DNA from: MPNP01 sp963668325
GTDB taxonomy: Bacteria > Pseudomonadota > Alphaproteobacteria > Rhodobacterales > Rhodobacteraceae
DNA: 64,000 nt
Direction: 5' to 3'
Assembly: GCA_963668325.1 (NCBI GenBank)
Contig: OY764222.1
Span: 1,612,001-1,676,000 of the forward strand
A model generated the notes under the pieces. The model saw only the letters and a program-made list of their open reading frames with translations, did no database searches and had not been told where the DNA came from. The first letter of the stretch is position 1; each line of letters begins with the position of its first letter. Positions 61,539-64,000 of the stretch are shown here, one piece after another. A program made the translations under genes and the position numbers.

Positions 61539-63803
61539 TCAAGTTACCGCACTTGTACATTTGTCCATAATCAATTTGATACCTTCATCAAAAGTAGTTT
61601 TCCCCTCTGCTCTGGCGGAATCAATTTGCGATTTGATTTCTTCCAAATCTACTTGTCTGAGATAATGCTTTACCTTACCCAGACTAGCGGACCTGATTGA
61701 GAAGGATTGAACCCCCATTGCTGCAAGGCATATGGCTATTTCAGGCCTTCCGGCATCTTCCCCGCAATAACTCACCTTCGTGTTGTTTTCCAAGCAGCGG
61801 TTACAAATATATTCGATAAAAAACAGGTAACTAAGATATAGGGCATGGTAGCGGCTACGAACTCTTTCATTTTGGCGATCAGCAGCAAAGAAAAACTGTT
61901 TCAGATCATTGCCACCAATGGAAATAAAATCCGTAGATTTATAGAATTCATCAGGAGCAAAAGCCAAGGAAGGGGTTTCTAACATGGCTCCGATTTCAAT
62001 TTCTTCAGGTATAACCTTACCGAGCTTTTTTAACCGATTTATCTGCTTGAAACAAAGCTCTCTGGCTTTGGTAAATTCATCATAACTCGATACCATGGGG
62101 AACATGATGCTTAGGGGTCTTCCCTTTGCCCCATAAATTAAGGCCTGTGTCTGCATTTGTAACAATGCCGGTCTATCAAGGGAAATCCTTATTGCTCGCC
62201 ACCCCATTGCTGGATTGGGTTCCTCTTCTCTCTTTATATAAGGAACCATCTTGTCTGAGCCGATATCAACCGTTCGAAAAATGACTCTCTTACCTCCAGC
62301 AGAATCAAGGACCTTTGAATATTGGCTGGCCAATTCACCCCTTGTCGGGATTTTATTGGAATCCAAAAATCGTAATTCCGTTCGGAATAAACCTACACCT
62401 TCAGCCCCAGATCTTTCCAGATTAGGAAGTTCGGCCATTAGTCCGGCATTAATATAAAGCCTTATATTTTTACCATCCCTCGTAAGGGCGGGAAGAGTTC
62501 TGATTTTAGCATAAGTGGCTTTGACAGTTTCAGCCATTTCAATCCTGTTATGGATTGAAGATGACACAAATTCATCTGGTCTGAGATGAACAGATTCATT
62601 TTCACCATCTATAAAGATGATATCATCATTCAGTGCTTCAGTTGTTACGCCCTTTACATGAATAATCAGGGGGATGGCCATGGCTCTTGCAATTATTGTA
62701 GCATGCGAACCTACTGAACCTTCTTCCAGAACAATACCCTTTAATTTTCTTCCATATTCCAGAAGTTCTCCAGGTCCTATATTTCTGGCAACAAGGATAG
62801 GATTTTCTGGAATATCATCCTTGATATTTCTTCCTTGACCAGTAAGAATCCTTAGGAGACGATTGAAGAGATCATCTAGATCATGAAACCTGTCACGAAG
62901 GTAGGCATCGGATGACTTTTCCATGCGGGCCCGAGCTTCTGATTGCTCTTTTTCAACCGATGCTTCTGCCGACAATCCTGTCGCAATGTTCCCTTCCATC
63001 CTATTTATCCAACCGGATGAATTGGCAAACATCCTGTAGGTTTCAAGAATCTCGCGTTGTTCTATTGAAATTGAATGTTGGGTCTGGGAGTCCAATAGGA
63101 AATCAACTGTACCCCTAAGTTCCAATATCGCGCTGTTTAGACGGGATAATTCTTTTTTGGGATTATCAGTTACCGGGTTTGTAATAACAACCCTTGGTTC
63201 ATGCAAAAGGGCACGACCTTCAGCAAAACCTTCATGGGCAACAAAACCTTTGTAGGTTGCCGGTTGGGTATGAAGGGCAGATAAGGCTTTGCCTTCACCC
63301 GTAATTATTCCGGTTTCTCTCATCTCAGCCAACACTGTGGCAACAACAGCCAGTGTATTAACTTCACTTAGGTGAAATTTTCGTGCTTCTTTGGTTTGAA
63401 CCACCAAAACACCGAGTGTTTGTCCCAGCCTTTGGATTGGTACCCCCAAGAAAGAGGAGAACCGCTCCTCACCAGTTTCTGCCATGTAACGGAAACCCTT
63501 TTCTGCTGGGGCATTTGGAGTATTTACCGGCTCAGAAAGTCTGGAAACTTTGCCTACCAAGCCCTCAGTAACCCTTAAACGGGTAACATGAACAGCTTCA
63601 GGATTCAATCCCTTGGTAGCACAGAGTTCAAGGGTTTTTGAATCTCTATGGAGATAAATGGAGCAGACATCCGCTCCCATTGACATGGCAACAATTTCTG
63701 CAATCTGGTTTAGGCGCTCTTGACCATCGCCGGCACTGGCTAACGCGTCATTTAGCCTGAGAAGTAATTGCTGGGAAGATATTTCTGCTGCTTGGTCGTT
63801 CAT
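61539..63803 (-). CDS. ptsP: Phosphoenolpyruvate-protein phosphotransferase PtsP (EI-Ntr)
   Basis: 754 residues: N-terminal GAF domain (about 20-160), then enzyme-I domains. The phosphorylated histidine is H367 in GSVGSHATIIARAMAIP; the PEP-binding barrel contains LFRTELRFLDS, RTVDIGSDK, the ISIGGNDL stretch and SYCGEDAGRPE with the active-site Cys. It begins the nitrogen phosphotransfer relay to NPr and EIIA-Ntr. Its start overlaps the lysC stop by one base (TAATG), and lysC-ptsP is the usual alphaproteobacterial order. The prfA gene that often follows is absent. Confidence 0.93.
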   Translation of the reverse strand: MNDQAAEISSQQLLLRLNDALASAGDGQERLNQIAEIVAMSMGADVCSIYLHRDSKTLELCATKGLNPEAVHVTRLRVTEGLVGKVSRLSEPVNTPNAPAEKGFRYMAETGEERFSSFLGVPIQRLGQTLGVLVVQTKEARKFHLSEVNTLAVVATVLAEMRETGIITGEGKALSALHTQPATYKGFVAHEGFAEGRALLHEPRVVITNPVTDNPKKELSRLNSAILELRGTVDFLLDSQTQHSISIEQREILETYRMFANSSGWINRMEGNIATGLSAEASVEKEQSEARARMEKSSDAYLRDRFHDLDDLFNRLLRILTGQGRNIKDDIPENPILVARNIGPGELLEYGRKLKGIVLEEGSVGSHATIIARAMAIPLIIHVKGVTTEALNDDIIFIDGENESVHLRPDEFVSSSIHNRIEMAETVKATYAKIRTLPALTRDGKNIRLYINAGLMAELPNLERSGAEGVGLFRTELRFLDSNKIPTRGELASQYSKVLDSAGGKRVIFRTVDIGSDKMVPYIKREEEPNPAMGWRAIRISLDRPALLQMQTQALIYGAKGRPLSIMFPMVSSYDEFTKARELCFKQINRLKKLGKVIPEEIEIGAMLETPSLAFAPDEFYKSTDFISIGGNDLKQFFFAADRQNERVRSRYHALYLSYLFFIEYICNRCLENNTKVSYCGEDAGRPEIAICLAAMGVQSFSIRSASLGKVKHYLRQVDLEEIKSQIDSARAEGKTTFDEGIKLIMDKCTSAVT

Positions 63804-64000
63804 TATTTCGTTGAAATTCTATTTGTGTGCAGTTCAAATTTATCATGGAGTGCTTGCACTGCCAATTCCATGTACTTTCTGTCCACGAGGACAGAAATTT
63901 TAATTTCCGATGTCGAAATGACTTTTATATTAATTCCTTCATTGGCTAAAATAGAAAACATCTTGGCAGCTACGCCTGATTGGGACCGCATACCAATTCC
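63803..64000 (-). CDS. lysC: Aspartate kinase, C-terminal ACT domain, 5' part outside window
   Basis: The last 65 codons of aspartokinase: GIGMRSQSGVAAKMFSILAN, EGINIKVISTSEIKISVLVD, then ALHDKFEL, which is the second ACT domain that senses lysine/threonine. The frame runs off the right edge of the window. Its stop TAA overlaps the ptsP ATG by one base. Confidence 0.92.
   Translation of the reverse strand, partial: GIGMRSQSGVAAKMFSILANEGINIKVISTSEIKISVLVDRKYMELAVQALHDKFELHTNRISTK

Noticed and set aside
1..64000. CRISPR arrays, tRNA or rRNA genes
   Set aside because: None seen: no regularly spaced direct repeats and no cloverleaf-like or rRNA sequence recognised by eye; a tRNAscan or Rfam search could still find something missed.

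Overview
The window reads as chromosome from an alphaproteobacterium of moderate GC (roughly 43-46% by eye). Supporting signs are the topA-mce-DUF1467 block, the cox cluster order coxB / ctaB / coxF-like / cox11 / coxC / surf1, a thrC-M16 peptidase-RimJ-like block, the lysC-ptsP junction, and an Hsp20 gene with a sigma-32 type promoter. The catabolic genes (inositol, glycolate, betaine/dimethylglycine/sarcosine, nitrate respiration) suggest a metabolically versatile, facultatively denitrifying, probably marine or host-associated organism near the Rhodospirillales. I cannot name a genus.

Layout. 0-7.5 kb: inositol and sugar catabolism (iolD, iolE, an SDR dehydrogenase), a Frc/ribose-type ABC importer and a divergent PanB-like enzyme. 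7.6-12.2 kb: glcDEF glycolate oxidase, then a heat-shock Hsp20 gene with a recognisable promoter, an RNA-thermometer-like hairpin and a terminator. 12.3-15.2 kb: an AlbA_2/HATPase protein and a decayed small gene. 15.2-24.1 kb: housekeeping genes, mostly on the minus strand (gabD-like, Nudix, DUF1467, mce, topA, VOC, tldD), with an agmatinase on plus. 24.2-33.1 kb: cytochrome c oxidase cluster without subunit I, then thrC, an M16 peptidase, an acetyltransferase and an FAD oxidase. 33.1-34.8 kb: sugar isomerase and 3-hydroxyacid dehydrogenase. 35.2-45.6 kb: fused nitrate transporter and narGHJI plus a peptidyl-prolyl isomerase. 45.6-49.4 kb: an accessory patch of gene fragments, a NYN nuclease, LysM-tail ORFs, a broken ankyrin gene and a vapBC toxin-antitoxin pair. 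49.5-56.3 kb: a betaine-type demethylation operon (DMGDH-like, MttB-like, soxB, soxD) interrupted by a mobile element. 56.3-64 kb: EamA exporter, mtnP, an acetyltransferase, a second accessory patch (Uma2 nuclease, broken ATPase, MITE-like insert, gene fragments), then ptsP and the end of lysC.

The most interesting object is the insertion at 51010-52330. A complete TnpB RNA-guided nuclease gene is the only gene between 24-bp terminal inverted repeats (21 of 24 match), and these are bounded by an 8-bp direct duplication (ATAATTAT). Classical IS200/IS605 carriers of TnpB have neither inverted repeats nor target duplications, and there is no transposase gene inside. Removing the element and one copy of the duplication restores in frame a normal SoxB start (ATG GAT AAT TAT TCA ATT). 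In the present allele that ATG is lost, but the element carries a strong ribosome binding site and a TTG codon in frame with soxB. The insertion may therefore have replaced the start signal rather than killed the gene.

Other notable points are an apparent ROSE-type thermometer on hsp20, the absence of coxA from its usual place, the absence of soxA and soxG, a vapC that seems to start at CTG, and three small ORFs sharing a CLKLPxE tail. All calls come from reading the sequence and translations by eye; no database search was run.
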